The translations under genes were made by a program, and so were the position numbers. 64,000 bases of DNA from F1-120-MAGs238 sp964484185 (GTDB taxonomy: Bacteria > Planctomycetota > Phycisphaerae > Phycisphaerales > UBA1924): NCBI GenBank assembly GCA_964484185.1, contig CAZAEQ010000019.1:16443-80442 (forward strand). The letters run 5' to 3'. Within the stretch, counting starts at the first letter, position 1, and each line of letters begins with the position of its first letter. Below are positions 7,893 through 16,385 of this stretch, one piece after another. Below the pieces are notes generated by a model that was not told the origin of the DNA, did no database searches, and was given only the letters and a program-made list of their open reading frames with translations.

Positions 7893-9220
7893 GTGCGCCA
7901 AGTAGAGACCTGCCGCGAACCGTGGGGTTCTGGGGCGGGATCGCGGTGATGATGGGCGTCATTATCGGGAATGGAATTTTTGCCCAGCCGACGGTTATTG
8001 CCAAGTATCTTTCGGATCCGTGGCTGGTGCTGGCATTCTGGACCGTGGGCGGCGCGATTGCGCTGTGTGGGGCGTTGACCTTTGCCGAGCTCATCGCGAT
8101 GTTTCCAAACTCGGGCGGGATCTATGTGTTTATCCGCGAGGGCTATGGGCGACCGTTTGCGTTTGTGTTTGGCTGGACGTATCTGTTGATCGTGAAGCCA
8201 TCGGCCGCGGCGGGAATTGCGGTTTTTCTGGGCACAAACGTGAATCGACTTTTTGGAGTGGATTGGAACGTTCAGCTACAGACTGTTGTTGTGCTGTTTG
8301 TGCTTACGCTGGTCAATGTGCTGGGAACGAAACTGGGGACAGGCGTGGCGATGCTGCTCACGTCGATCAAGTTTGGCGCTCTTGCGCTGATTGTTGTGCT
8401 TGCGCTGGTGATGGGGAAGGGGAGCGTTGCCAATTTCGAGGCGTTGCCAGCGACGACTTCCTTATGGACCGCGATTGTTCCGGTGATGGCGGCGGTGATG
8501 TGGACGTATGACGGGTGGTCGGATGTGGGAGCGATTGCGGGAGAAATCAAGAACCCGCAGAAGACGCTGCCGCGCATATTTCTGACGGGGACGATTGCGA
8601 TTACTGCACTGTATCTGGCGGTGAATGCGGTGTACCTGTGGATGATTCCGTTGTCTGAACAGGCGCAAGTGTCAACGCTGGCGACAACTGTCATGGAGAT
8701 GTTGCTTGGTCCACAAGGAGCGGCGGCGGTTACGGCACTTGTCGTCATCTCGGTCCTGGGCAGCACGCAATCTTCAATCATGACGGGCGCGCGTGTGACA
8801 TATCAGCAGTCACGGGATGGATTGCTGTTTGCGTGGCTTGGGACTGTACATTCTCGATTTCAGACTCCGGCGGTTGGGCTTTGGGTTCAGTGCGTGCTTT
8901 CGTGTGCCGCCGTGCTGGTGCTTGAGTCGTTTGAGAGACTTACGAGTACGTTCACTTTCACGATGTGGATTTTCTATGGCCTTGCGGGCAGCGTGATTTT
9001 CATTCTGCGCGTGAAGCGCAAGGATGCGACGCGGCCGTTTCGGTGTGTTGGATATCCGATCGTGCCGGCGATTTTCGTGGCGTCAGCAATTTTCATGACG
9101 GTTTTGAGCATCAAGGTGAATCCGATTGGGACGCTGCCATGGGTGGGCGTGCTTGCGGCGGGCTTCCCGGTTTATGCAATCTGGAATAGTGTGCGCAACA
9201 GAAACCAGCTGCAAAAATAA
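7871..9220 (+). CDS. APC family amino acid permease
   Basis: Secondary transporter of the amino acid-polyamine-organocation superfamily in the cytoplasmic membrane. 449 residues and about twelve hydrophobic segments. The first helix carries the broken-helix substrate motif GVIIGNGIFAQP (about residues 29-40), and the sixth region has MWTYDGWSDVGAIAGEIKNPQKTLPR (split: MWTYDGWSDVG, then EIKNPQ), typical of LAT/serine-threonine exchanger-like members. The substrate cannot be told. Its ATG lies inside the end of mtnN (22-base overlap in a different frame). Linkage to mtnN hints at a role in methionine or sulfur amino acid traffic, but that is only inference. The stop codon sits on the edge of a hairpin shared with the convergent YceI gene. 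Confidence 0.9.
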   Translation: MADQQQLSAPSRDLPRTVGFWGGIAVMMGVIIGNGIFAQPTVIAKYLSDPWLVLAFWTVGGAIALCGALTFAELIAMFPNSGGIYVFIREGYGRPFAFVFGWTYLLIVKPSAAAGIAVFLGTNVNRLFGVDWNVQLQTVVVLFVLTLVNVLGTKLGTGVAMLLTSIKFGALALIVVLALVMGKGSVANFEALPATTSLWTAIVPVMAAVMWTYDGWSDVGAIAGEIKNPQKTLPRIFLTGTIAITALYLAVNAVYLWMIPLSEQAQVSTLATTVMEMLLGPQGAAAVTALVVISVLGSTQSSIMTGARVTYQQSRDGLLFAWLGTVHSRFQTPAVGLWVQCVLSCAAVLVLESFERLTSTFTFTMWIFYGLAGSVIFILRVKRKDATRPFRCVGYPIVPAIFVASAIFMTVLSIKVNPIGTLPWVGVLAAGFPVYAIWNSVRNRNQLQK

Positions 9221-9249
9221 AGCGACCCGCGCTGAGGCACGGGTCGCTT
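9213..9249 (-). terminator. Hairpin terminator between convergent genes
   Basis: Perfect 10-bp inverted repeat AAGCGACCCG (9220-9229) / CGGGTCGCTT (9240-9249) with a 10-base loop. On the minus strand the stem is followed by TATTTTTGC, a T-rich tail, so it best serves the YceI gene; it may also stop the APC gene, whose stop codon touches the stem, although no T-tract follows on the plus strand. Confidence 0.75.
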
Positions 9250-9270
9250 GAAAGTCAAAATCAGTAGTGT

Positions 9271-10098
9271 TCAGCCGCCGACGGGCTTCACTTCGGGCTT
9301 GGGAGCTTCCTTGGGTTGTTCAGGCTTTGCCTTCGGTGCGGCAGGCTTTGCAGCTTCCGGTGCCTTCAGTTCAGGCTGCTCTTCTGGCGGGACGGTTGCG
9401 AGGATCAGGTCTTGATCGACCTTGATTACTTCTGCAACCTTTTTGCTGGTCTTGATGTGATCGTTGCTGATTCCGTAATCAGCAAGCTTGATTTCGTACT
9501 TGCAACGCAGGGCGATGATGTCACCCTTGAAGGTCTTCTCTGCCGCGGGATTGGCGGCAACGAAGATCATGGTGGTGTTTGGAATATCGACTTCTTTGGT
9601 TGTTCCGTTGATCGTCATCTCGCCCTTGAGCGTGCCGGTGTAGGTCTTGGCGGCGCCTTGCATTTCTTTGGTGAGTTTGACGTCGGTGACTTCCTTGAGC
9701 GCGAAGGTGATGTCCGGATTCGCGTCTGCGTTCAACCACTCTTTGCCGAGCAGGTGGCTGTTACGTTCAGTGATCTTGGTATCGATGCTCTTGACGGCGA
9801 CGCGCCATGCACCAGCGGCAAGCTTGCCGGGGTTGTCTGCGGGGCCTGCGATTGCAAAGCCGGTGACATCAGTCGCGACGCCATCGAAGCGTTCGTTGGC
9901 GGCTTCTGAAGAGAACTTGATGCCGCGGTTCTGCGGGGTTTTGACGGCGTAGTAGACCGTGCCAAGTTTCTTCTGGTTTTCTGGAATCACCAGAGATTTG
10001 TTGCTCGCGGCGCGGGCCGGAACAGTCATCGGTGCGGCCATAGCGACGCCAGCGATAGCGGCGATAACGAGAACTCCAACAGTGTGACGCATGTTCAT
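9271..10098 (-). CDS. YceI family periplasmic lipocalin-like protein
   Basis: Exported protein of the YceI family, which binds isoprenoid-type lipids in a beta-barrel; the exact role is unknown. 275 residues. Signal peptide at the N-terminus (MRHTVGVLVIAAIAGVAMAA, cleavage after an Ala). YceI features include GIKFSSEAANERFDGVA, AGAWRVAVKSIDT, RNSHLLGKEWLNADANPDI (the family DxHLxSxDWfd-like stretch) and GTLKGEMTINGTTKEV. The last 45 residues are a Pro/Ala/Lys/Glu-rich tail (PEQPKEAPKPEVKP), unusual for the family and possibly a cell-wall or surface spacer. Start ATG at 10098 has AAAGGAAAG upstream; an internal ATG two codons later is also possible. The gene ends at the shared hairpin terminator. 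Confidence 0.88.
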   Translation of the reverse strand: MNMRHTVGVLVIAAIAGVAMAAPMTVPARAASNKSLVIPENQKKLGTVYYAVKTPQNRGIKFSSEAANERFDGVATDVTGFAIAGPADNPGKLAAGAWRVAVKSIDTKITERNSHLLGKEWLNADANPDITFALKEVTDVKLTKEMQGAAKTYTGTLKGEMTINGTTKEVDIPNTTMIFVAANPAAEKTFKGDIIALRCKYEIKLADYGISNDHIKTSKKVAEVIKVDQDLILATVPPEEQPELKAPEAAKPAAPKAKPEQPKEAPKPEVKPVGG

Positions 10099-10152
10099 GA
10101 AACTTTCCTTTTAAGCTGCCACCAGAAACGGTGACTCCAGATATCGTGCTTT

Positions 10153-10174
10153 TGCCGTGGGCAATCCCACGGCA
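10153..10174. repeat. Intergenic inverted repeat (9-bp stem)
   Basis: TGCCGTGGG (10153-10161) and CCCACGGCA (10166-10174) pair perfectly around CAAT. It lies upstream of YceI and downstream of the small hypothetical gene on the same strand. No T-tract follows on the minus strand (AAAAGC), so it is not a standard terminator; it may be an RNA hairpin in the YceI leader or a weak transcript end. Confidence 0.5.
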
Positions 10175-10306
10175 CCCCTGTGGCCGGAACCATATTCCGC
10201 ACCCAGCACACCAAATTTCGGTCACTTCAGCAGGGCAAGTATTGTGTTTGACACCCAAACGCCGCTTCGGTTCCCTTAAGCGCAGCGACTGCGCCTATGT
10301 GGTACT

Positions 10307-10651
10307 TCAGGCGGTGGGTTTATTCCGTTTCGAGGGCCAGAGGCCTACCGCGGAACAGGCCACACCGGCAGCGCCGAGCGTGAAGACTGAGAGTGCTTGC
10401 TTGCCGAACCCGCTAGGCACCAAACCTAACCGAAACTGAAAATCGACGATTTCGGGTCTTCCTGCGGCGTCGTAGAGGCCTGCGGCCTCCAAGGTAGCGT
10501 CCAGTTCGGTTTTCACAAAGTTGGCGGGGTCCAGGTCGGCTCGGTAGTACTGGGTGAACCAGCGGCGACCTGTGGATTGCCAGAGCCAGAATGATTGAGC
10601 GAGGACCGCCATGCCGCAGAACAAGAGAATGAGCCTTCGGAACTTACCCAT
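10307..10651 (-). CDS. Small hypothetical membrane protein
   Basis: Not recognised. 114 residues from the ATG at 10651 (MGKFRRLILLFCGMAVLAQ); the longer open frame upstream is antisense to the next gene and is rejected. A basic N-terminus and a first hydrophobic segment (about residues 6-24), a soluble middle with WFTQYYRADLDPANFVKTEL, and a second hydrophobic stretch (about 86-105, LSVFTLGAAGVACSAVGLW) predict two membrane passes with the middle outside. No clear Shine-Dalgarno sequence. It is divergent from the LolA-like gene at 10724 and precedes YceI by about 200 bases on the same strand. Function unknown; its reality rests on the hydrophobic pattern, not on homology. Confidence 0.6.
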   Translation of the reverse strand: MGKFRRLILLFCGMAVLAQSFWLWQSTGRRWFTQYYRADLDPANFVKTELDATLEAAGLYDAAGRPEIVDFQFRLGLVPSGFGKQALSVFTLGAAGVACSAVGLWPSKRNKPTA

Positions 10652-10723
10652 GGTGGGAGGATCGTATGTTGGTAGTGGGCTCGTTACAGTCGGGCCCGCA
10701 GTTGGCAAGATCTGGAGAGAAAA

Positions 10724-11578
10724 GTGGCAGACATGATTTGGCTCAAACTCGTGACTTCGTTTCTGACGGCGTTGAATGCGCAGTTTCCCCAGCCTGCGGC
10801 GGCGCCACAGGCGGCGGTAGTGGCGGAGAAGAAGGCTGATGGTGAGTTGACAGCGGATGAGCTTTTGGACAGGCTGGAAAAGTCGGATGAGAAGCTCTCG
10901 ACAATCCAGGCGGATGTTGTGTATGACAAGATCATGGTGATTGCGGGTGATCGGCAGATTCGCGCGGGCACGTTGTTTTTTGAGAACAAGGCTGATGCGG
11001 CGACTGGAGAAAAGCACCGCAGATTCGCGATCAATTTCGACACGCTGCAGCTTGGTGACAAGGTAGAGACGAAACAGCAGCAGTACATTTTTGATGGCGA
11101 ATGGCTGATTGAGAAACTGGTGGCGGACAAGCAGATCATTAAACGGCAGGTTGTGAAGCCTGGTGAGAAGTTTGATCCGCTCAAGATTGGTGAAGGTCCG
11201 ATGCCGATTCCGATCGGCCAGAAGAAAGAGGACATCACGGCACGATATGACGTCACGCTTGTCTCTGCGACTGATGGTCTCGAGGATGAATTGCTGAAGA
11301 AGTTTGTCGAAGGCGCCTGGCAGCTGAAACTGATTCCCAAAGTTGGGGCGGATCGTAATTTCAAGGAGATTCGCCTGTGGTATCGCGAGGAGGCCAAGCT
11401 TGATGGGAAGCCGGTTCTGCCGCGGATGGCGAGGACTGTTGATTCGGCGGATGATGTGTCGCTGGTGCAGCTCATTAATCTCAAGATCAACGAGAAGCTT
11501 GACGAGACACAGTTTGATTCAACTTCGCCAAACCCCACTTGGTCGGTGGTGGTGCATCCGTATCGTGATGGGAAGTAG
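10724..11578 (+). CDS. Exported LolA-like lipoprotein-carrier fold protein
   Basis: A 284-residue exported protein resembling outer-membrane lipoprotein-carrier (LolA/LolB-type) proteins found widely in planctomycetes. The N-terminus is hydrophobic (MIWLKLVTSFLTALNAQF), likely a signal peptide, then an Ala/Pro linker. The pattern ELLDRLEKSDEKLSTIQADVVYDK, then alternating beta-strand-like repeats (GTLFFENKAD, RFAINFDTLQL, QQYIFDGEWLIEKL, KQIIKRQV) is typical of that half-barrel. C-terminal strands include FKEIRLWYREEAK and LVQLINLKINEKLD. The homology is by eye and the substrate is unknown. The start is ATG at 10724; MIWLKL at the fourth codon is an alternative. pdxJ follows 33 bases downstream, possibly in the same transcript. 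Confidence 0.65.
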   Translation: MADMIWLKLVTSFLTALNAQFPQPAAAPQAAVVAEKKADGELTADELLDRLEKSDEKLSTIQADVVYDKIMVIAGDRQIRAGTLFFENKADAATGEKHRRFAINFDTLQLGDKVETKQQQYIFDGEWLIEKLVADKQIIKRQVVKPGEKFDPLKIGEGPMPIPIGQKKEDITARYDVTLVSATDGLEDELLKKFVEGAWQLKLIPKVGADRNFKEIRLWYREEAKLDGKPVLPRMARTVDSADDVSLVQLINLKINEKLDETQFDSTSPNPTWSVVVHPYRDGK

Positions 11579-11611
11579 ATTCTGCGGGCAGAGACTTGCT
11601 TATGATCTTTC

Positions 11612-12379
11612 ATGCCGCTGCTTTCGGTGAATATCGATCATGTCGCCACACTTCGCAACGCCCGCTATAAGCCGGGTGCGGGGGCGGGGTCTATTGCGAT
11701 GACTGAGCCTGATCCGGTGCGAGCTGCGCACGAGGCTGAGCTTGGCGGGGCGGATGGAATTACGGTGCACCTGCGCGAAGATCGGCGGCACATTCTTGAT
11801 ACTGATGTTGAGCGGTTACGCGGGTTTGTGCGCTCTAAGTTTAATCTTGAGATGGCGGCGACAGATGAAATGGTCGCGGTTGCTGAGCGACTTCGGCCGC
11901 ATACAGCAATGCTTGTTCCTGAAGGGCGAAATGAAGTGACGACGGAGGGCGGGTTGAATGTGGCGGGGCAGGTGCCGCGGCTGGTAGGGATTGTGAAGCG
12001 GCTGAAAGCGGCGGGATGTTTTGCATCGGCGTTTATTGATGCGGATGAGATGCAGATTGAGGCGGCGAAGACCTGTGGATTTGATATCTGCGAGATTCAT
12101 ACTGGGCCGTATGCACACGCGTATGCAACGCACGGCGGTGATTTCCGCAATCCTGCGTTGATGAAGGAACTGGACAGAGTTTCGCAGGCGGGGGAGCTGA
12201 TTCGCGCGGCGAAGATGCGGTTTAATGCGGGGCATGCGCTGAATTATGCGAACGTCGCGGCGATTTCAAGGCTTTCGGGGGTTGAGGAACTGCATATTGG
12301 TCACTCGATTGTGAGTCGAGCGGTGTACACGGGACTGCGGCAGGCTGTGAGCGATATGAAATTTGCGATGCGAGCGTGA
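11612..12379 (+). CDS. pdxJ: Pyridoxine 5'-phosphate synthase
   Basis: Condenses 1-deoxy-D-xylulose 5-phosphate with 3-amino-2-oxopropyl phosphate to give pyridoxine 5'-phosphate, the last ring-forming step of the DXP-dependent vitamin B6 route. TIM barrel of 255 residues, normal size. Motifs: LSVNIDHVATLRNAR at the N-terminus with the conserved His, GADGITVHLREDRRHI, TVEGGLNV-type EGGLNVAG, then FIDADEMQIEAA, EIHTGPYAHAY with catalytic glutamate/histidine residues, AGHALNYANV, and ELHIGHSIVSRAVYTGL for phosphate binding. Start at ATG 11612. It follows the LolA-like gene closely and is convergent with a methyltransferase gene that starts 760 bases further and ends 2 bases from its stop. Confidence 0.97.
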   Translation: MPLLSVNIDHVATLRNARYKPGAGAGSIAMTEPDPVRAAHEAELGGADGITVHLREDRRHILDTDVERLRGFVRSKFNLEMAATDEMVAVAERLRPHTAMLVPEGRNEVTTEGGLNVAGQVPRLVGIVKRLKAAGCFASAFIDADEMQIEAAKTCGFDICEIHTGPYAHAYATHGGDFRNPALMKELDRVSQAGELIRAAKMRFNAGHALNYANVAAISRLSGVEELHIGHSIVSRAVYTGLRQAVSDMKFAMRA

Positions 12380-12381
12380 TG

Positions 12382-13140
12382 TCAGCCGAGTTTGGCGCGG
12401 AGTACGGAGGGCGTTGCGACATCGCCGTGGAAGATTCCGCGATGCTGCTCGTTGAAATCGAATGCTGGCTGACCGGAACGCTTCTTTCGGGCGAGTGTGA
12501 TGCCGGGTGAGCGGAGTGTGTTGTATTCGTGATGCCGTGGCGTATCGAGTGTGATGGTTTCAAAGCGGGGATTGGCGTAGACCTGCTCAACTGCCAGCCC
12601 GACACCGTCAAAGAACAGTGAATCGTGGAAGAGCATGAGGCCGCCATCGCGCAGCTTGGGCTCGTAGATTTTGATCTCGTCCATGATCGTGTCGTAGTGG
12701 TGATCGCTGTCGAGCACCAGCATGTCGAACTGGTTCTCGCCCATGAGGACCCCGACATCGGCAACCGCGTCCTGGGATTTTTTCTTAATCAAGGTAATGT
12801 TGGTCTCAAGGCCGGTATCGGTCCAGACCTGTTCCAGCGGTTCGGGGTCGATGGTGATGACACGCCGCATGCCGCCAAGCAGGCGAAGGGCGGCGGCGAT
12901 GCATGCGGTTGAATAGCCCTGATGCGTCCCGGTTTCAAGTACGAAGCGGGGGCGGTGGAGCATGACCAGCGAGTACCACAGGCGACCGACTTCAAGTTCG
13001 ACCGGGCCGTAGCTGAATCCGCCGCCAGGGTTCTTGAATCCCCCGGTGGGTGGGTGATAGCGCGACTCGTATGCCAGCACTTTGGGAGGCAAGAGTCCGT
13101 ACGGATGCGGAAAGGATTCTGGGAGAATGGGAGTGGTCAT
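12382..13140 (-). CDS. Class I SAM-dependent methyltransferase (Methyltransf_24 type)
   Basis: Probable small-molecule or sugar methyltransferase; the substrate is unknown. 252 residues from the ATG at 13140 (MTTPILPESFP). The SAM-binding core shows VLETGTHQGYSTACIAAAL (motif I, about residues 67-85), RVITIDPEP (acidic residue after strand 2), FDMLVLDSDHHYDTIMDEI (motif around strand 4, with DSDHHYD that in this family can bind a divalent metal), and GGLMLFHDSLFFDGVG. Resembles enzymes annotated as cephalosporin hydroxylase-like or O-methyltransferases. No strong Shine-Dalgarno. It is divergent from the M14 peptidase gene and convergent with pdxJ, so probably monocistronic. Confidence 0.8.
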   Translation of the reverse strand: MTTPILPESFPHPYGLLPPKVLAYESRYHPPTGGFKNPGGGFSYGPVELEVGRLWYSLVMLHRPRFVLETGTHQGYSTACIAAALRLLGGMRRVITIDPEPLEQVWTDTGLETNITLIKKKSQDAVADVGVLMGENQFDMLVLDSDHHYDTIMDEIKIYEPKLRDGGLMLFHDSLFFDGVGLAVEQVYANPRFETITLDTPRHHEYNTLRSPGITLARKKRSGQPAFDFNEQHRGIFHGDVATPSVLRAKLG

Positions 13141-13234
13141 AGGAATACTTCGAGCGACACAGTACACGGTATGTGGCGTGCATGTGACGGGGCATCCTAG
13201 TACGCGCTTGCGAATTGATATCTACACTTCGCGC

Positions 13235-14866
13235 ATGCTTGCATCGATTTTTCTGGCTGCCGCTCTTGGTTGTGTGCTTGAACCGATCACCCCTGAAACG
13301 AAAATGCCGGACCTGCAGACGGTTGCGGAGAAGTCTGAGTTTCGAAAGACTTCGCGGTACAGCGAAGTGATTGAGCATCTCGATAAGCTGGTTGCGGTTT
13401 CACCGCAGGCTCGAAAGTCGACACTCGGTACCACGGTTGAAGGCCGCGCCATTCCGCTGTTGATCATCAGTGAAGAGGGGGCCAAGAATAGTGGCGAGGT
13501 CGCGGAACTGGCTGCGAAAGGAAAGCTCGTGGTCTTTCTCTTCGGCAACATTCATGCAGGAGAGGTTGATGGAAAGGATGCGCTGCAGATACTTGCGCGG
13601 GAGCTGACCACTGGCGACTTGAAGCCGCTGCTTAAGGACCTTGTGGTGCTAATTGCTCCGATTTATAACTGCGATGGCAACGAACGATTCAGTCCGACGA
13701 ATCGGCCAGGGCAAGTTGGCCCCGATGAAATGGGAGTGCGCGAGAATGCTCACGATCGAGACCTCAATCGCGATTTTATTAAGCTAGAGGAGCCAGAGAC
13801 TCAGGGATTGGTGAAGCTGCTGAAGAATTACGACCCGCACATGGTTGTGGATTGTCATACGACCAATGGCTCGTACCACCGTTATCTCATTACGTATGCC
13901 GGGCCCAAGATGCCAGCGGGTGATGCGGAGTTGAACCGGTACAGCCGCGAGGTCTGGTTTCCGGCGGTGCATGCATCGTTTGAAGCTGCGACAGCCTGGA
14001 GGTCCTTCTGGTATGGCTCGTTTGAAGGCGCTTTCACTGATGCGCCGCGTGGGCATACGCGATGGGAGACGTTTCCTGCTGAAGGGCGCTATGGAACTTC
14101 GTACGTTGGTCTTCGCAATCGCATGAGCGTGCTGGTTGAGTCGTATTCGTATTCGCCATTTAAGGACCGTGTACTGGGGTCGCTTGCGTTCTGCAGATCC
14201 ATCCTTGAGACCGCGGCCAAGAAGAAGGATGAACTGCGAGCGCTTACGAAGGCTGCGGATGAACGAACTGTGAAAAATGGCATCACCATTGGTGATGGAG
14301 ACACGATTGCGCTGCGGACTTCCGCCGCGGCGTGGCCGGGAAAAGTCGATGTGCTGGGTTATGAGGAAGAACTTGTCAATGGTCGGATGAAAAACACGGG
14401 GAAGGAGAAGACCTGGACGGTCGACCTGTTTGATCGGTTTATCACAGACAAAGCAGTGGTGCGACCATTTGGGTACATCTTTCGAGATGAGCCTGATCTG
14501 CGGCCGATTGTGGACAAGATCAAGGACCACGGCATTCAGATCTATCGGCTGAGTGAAGACACGTTGCTTTCGATTGAAGCTCACACCATCAAGGCGGCGA
14601 AGTCTGCGGGTCGCATGTATCAGGGGCATAACGCAGTGCGGGCTGAAACTTCGGTTGCGCAGACTGAACTTACATTCAACACTGGTTCGTGGTACATACC
14701 CGCGGGACAGCCGCTTGGGAACCTGGTGTGCTACCTCTTGGAACCAGAGTGCGAAGATGGGCTGGTCACCTGGAACTATTTTGATGTATTCATGGCGAAT
14801 GAATCAGAGTTTCCGGTGTATCGCATCATGCAAGCAAAAGAGATAAAAGCCGAATTAGTCCCATAG
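13235..14866 (+). CDS. M14 family zinc carboxypeptidase, exported
   Basis: Metallopeptidase of the M14 family. 543 residues from the ATG at 13235, giving the hydrophobic leader MLASIFLAAALGCVLEP; the longer open frame runs across the divergent promoter and is unlikely. Zinc-ligand motif NIHAGEVDGKDA supplies His and Glu (HxxE), and DCHTTNGSYHR supplies the third ligand His. Also typical are LIAPIYNCDGNERFSP and RDLNRDFIK, and VLVESYSY is where the catalytic glutamate is expected. The N-terminal leader has few basic residues, and the LGC could be an imperfect lipobox, so export by lipoprotein or standard signal is unclear. A beta-sandwich-like C-terminal domain follows. The GspG-like gene lies 20 bases downstream. 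Confidence 0.85.
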   Translation: MLASIFLAAALGCVLEPITPETKMPDLQTVAEKSEFRKTSRYSEVIEHLDKLVAVSPQARKSTLGTTVEGRAIPLLIISEEGAKNSGEVAELAAKGKLVVFLFGNIHAGEVDGKDALQILARELTTGDLKPLLKDLVVLIAPIYNCDGNERFSPTNRPGQVGPDEMGVRENAHDRDLNRDFIKLEEPETQGLVKLLKNYDPHMVVDCHTTNGSYHRYLITYAGPKMPAGDAELNRYSREVWFPAVHASFEAATAWRSFWYGSFEGAFTDAPRGHTRWETFPAEGRYGTSYVGLRNRMSVLVESYSYSPFKDRVLGSLAFCRSILETAAKKKDELRALTKAADERTVKNGITIGDGDTIALRTSAAAWPGKVDVLGYEEELVNGRMKNTGKEKTWTVDLFDRFITDKAVVRPFGYIFRDEPDLRPIVDKIKDHGIQIYRLSEDTLLSIEAHTIKAAKSAGRMYQGHNAVRAETSVAQTELTFNTGSWYIPAGQPLGNLVCYLLEPECEDGLVTWNYFDVFMANESEFPVYRIMQAKEIKAELVP

Positions 14867-14887
14867 ACCGACTTCAAGGAGCCGAAC

Positions 14888-15462
14888 ATGTCTCAATTCG
14901 CTACGCCCACCAATGCTGAACGTCGGCCGATGTCCAATTCGCTTGGATTTGCGGGATTTTTGTGCAGCACCATTGGACTGGTTTGCACCGTTGGAATTCT
15001 GTGTCCGATCGGATTTGTGCTTTCGCTCATCGGTCTGCGCAAGCAGCCACGCGGGTTTGCGATTGCGGGTTCGATCATCGGTTCATCGGATCAATTGGTT
15101 TGTTGCTCCTGGGCCTCGCGGGCGTGCTGGCATTTGCGGCTATCGCCGGAGTTGCTCGACACGGGCTTCCCTATGTGCACACCGTGGTTGATGGCGCATC
15201 GCTGTATCACCAGGTCGAACTTTACAAACAGTCGAAGGGAACGCTGCCAGCCACGATTACTGATTTGCAAATCGATTCCTCTGCAACCATTGATGGCTGG
15301 GGACGGGCATTCCGGTATCAACTCAATCCGGATGGTTCATTCACAATCATTTCAGATGGACCCGATGGAAAGCAGGGAACGGTTGACGACATGTCGACCA
15401 CAAGTTCGAGCCCGGAGTTTTCACAACCACAGCAGCGGTCAATTCCGAAGGGAACGGTTTAA
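14888..15462 (+). pseudogene. GspG-like/DUF4190-type membrane protein broken by a frameshift
   Basis: Two frames together make one protein. The first (14888 to about 15083) reads MSQFATPTNAERRP then two hydrophobic segments and GSIIG; the second (from about 15081, one base back) continues FIGSIGLLLLGLAGVLAFAAIAG and runs to 15462. The C-terminal part, DGWGRAFRYQLNPDGSFTII then SDGPDGKQGTVDDM, is like the Ca2+-loop end of GspG-type major pseudopilins. The start ATG has an AAGGAG Shine-Dalgarno. Adding one T at GGTTCATC restores a single frame of about 190 residues. So this is either a one-base deletion or a sequencing error; the site lacks a canonical X-XXY-YYZ slippery heptamer. The end overlaps nnrD by four bases on the other strand. 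Confidence 0.7.
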
Positions 15463-16385
15463 CCAGCTGTCCGACCCTCTTCTCGAATCGATTCACAAAT
15501 ACTCGGAATCAGCGGCAGCAAATCTTCCGCCAGCATTCCACCTGATGCACTGGCGTTTGCGGCCCACTGTTCGCCTGCAATTGCGTGAACCAGTACGCCT
15601 GCGCGGGCGGCATCGAAGAGCGACAATTGCTTGCGTGCAAAGAATTGTGCGACGAGTCCGCCAATGACACCGCTTAACACATCGCCAGTTCCGGCAGTTG
15701 CCAGACACGCTGCTCCGCGCGTGCAGGTCCAGACTCTCAGGCCGTCGCTGACCACGGTGCCCGCACCTTTCAGGACCACGATACAGCCGATTCGCTGGGC
15801 GAGTTCTGCCGCCGCGGCGCAGCGGCTTTCGGCGTCGATCGGCTTGCTGCTCAAAGCGAGAGCCTTTGCCAGTCTGGCGTACTCGCCCGGATGCGGCGTC
15901 ACAATCGCCGGGGCTCGAAAATCCCTTTGAATTTCGACTATTTCTGACATTGCGTTGAGACCATCGGCGTCGAGCACCAGTGGTGTGTCATCTTTCTGGA
16001 CTGCTCGCAATACCAGCGCACGCACACCGGCACAATTGCCCAGGCCCGGCCCAACGACCAGGCACTCAGCGAGCGCTGCCTGTTTGTCTATCAAGGCTGC
16101 TGCAAGGTGTCCTTCGATTTCGCCCTGCTCGTTTACTTCAAGTGCGATCCCAGTCGCCGAAGGCGCGAGGGAAATAACCTGGGAGACGATTGGCCCCGGC
16201 GCGGCGATCTTTACAAGGCCGCATCCGGCCCGCAATGCGCCGAGTGCAGCTAACGCGGGAGCACCGAGCATGCGCTGCGCACCGGCAGTTGAACCGCCGA
16301 CGACACACACAGTTCCAAATGTTCCTTTGTGCCCATCTGTGGGCCGCTTTGGCAATACGGGGTTTTCGGTTATGGTCGAAATCAC
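15459..16385 (-). CDS. nnrD: ADP/ATP-dependent NAD(P)H-hydrate dehydratase
   Basis: Repairs hydrated NAD(P)H back to the cofactor; ribokinase-like (carbohydrate kinase) fold. 308 residues, corresponding to the C-terminal half of the bifunctional Nnr/YjeF proteins; the epimerase domain is not attached. Visible motifs are GHKGTFGTVCVVGGSTAGAQRM (nucleotide or substrate loop), VVGPGLGNCAG, LVLDADGLNAM, IVTPHPGEYARL, VVLKGAGTVVSDG and TAGTGDVLSGVIGGLVAQF with the catalytic GTGD aspartate. Its start overlaps the stop of the upstream transglutaminase gene by four bases, so the two are translationally coupled. The separate epimerase gene is not in this window. Confidence 0.93.
   Translation of the reverse strand: MISTITENPVLPKRPTDGHKGTFGTVCVVGGSTAGAQRMLGAPALAALGALRAGCGLVKIAAPGPIVSQVISLAPSATGIALEVNEQGEIEGHLAAALIDKQAALAECLVVGPGLGNCAGVRALVLRAVQKDDTPLVLDADGLNAMSEIVEIQRDFRAPAIVTPHPGEYARLAKALALSSKPIDAESRCAAAAELAQRIGCIVVLKGAGTVVSDGLRVWTCTRGAACLATAGTGDVLSGVIGGLVAQFFARKQLSLFDAARAGVLVHAIAGEQWAANASASGGMLAEDLLPLIPSICESIREEGRTAG

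Noticed and set aside
10153..10174. Rho-independent terminator for the small membrane protein gene
   Set aside because: The stem is good, but on the minus strand it is followed by AAAAGC rather than a T-tract.
10684..11613. 309-residue minus-strand frame overlapping the LolA-like gene
   Set aside because: Ser-rich antisense shadow; the plus-strand frame has a signal-peptide-like start and a fold pattern.
15075..15095. Programmed -1 frameshift in the GspG-like gene
   Set aside because: No X-XXY-YYZ slippery heptamer and no pseudoknot after it could be seen; a plain indel or sequence error is simpler.
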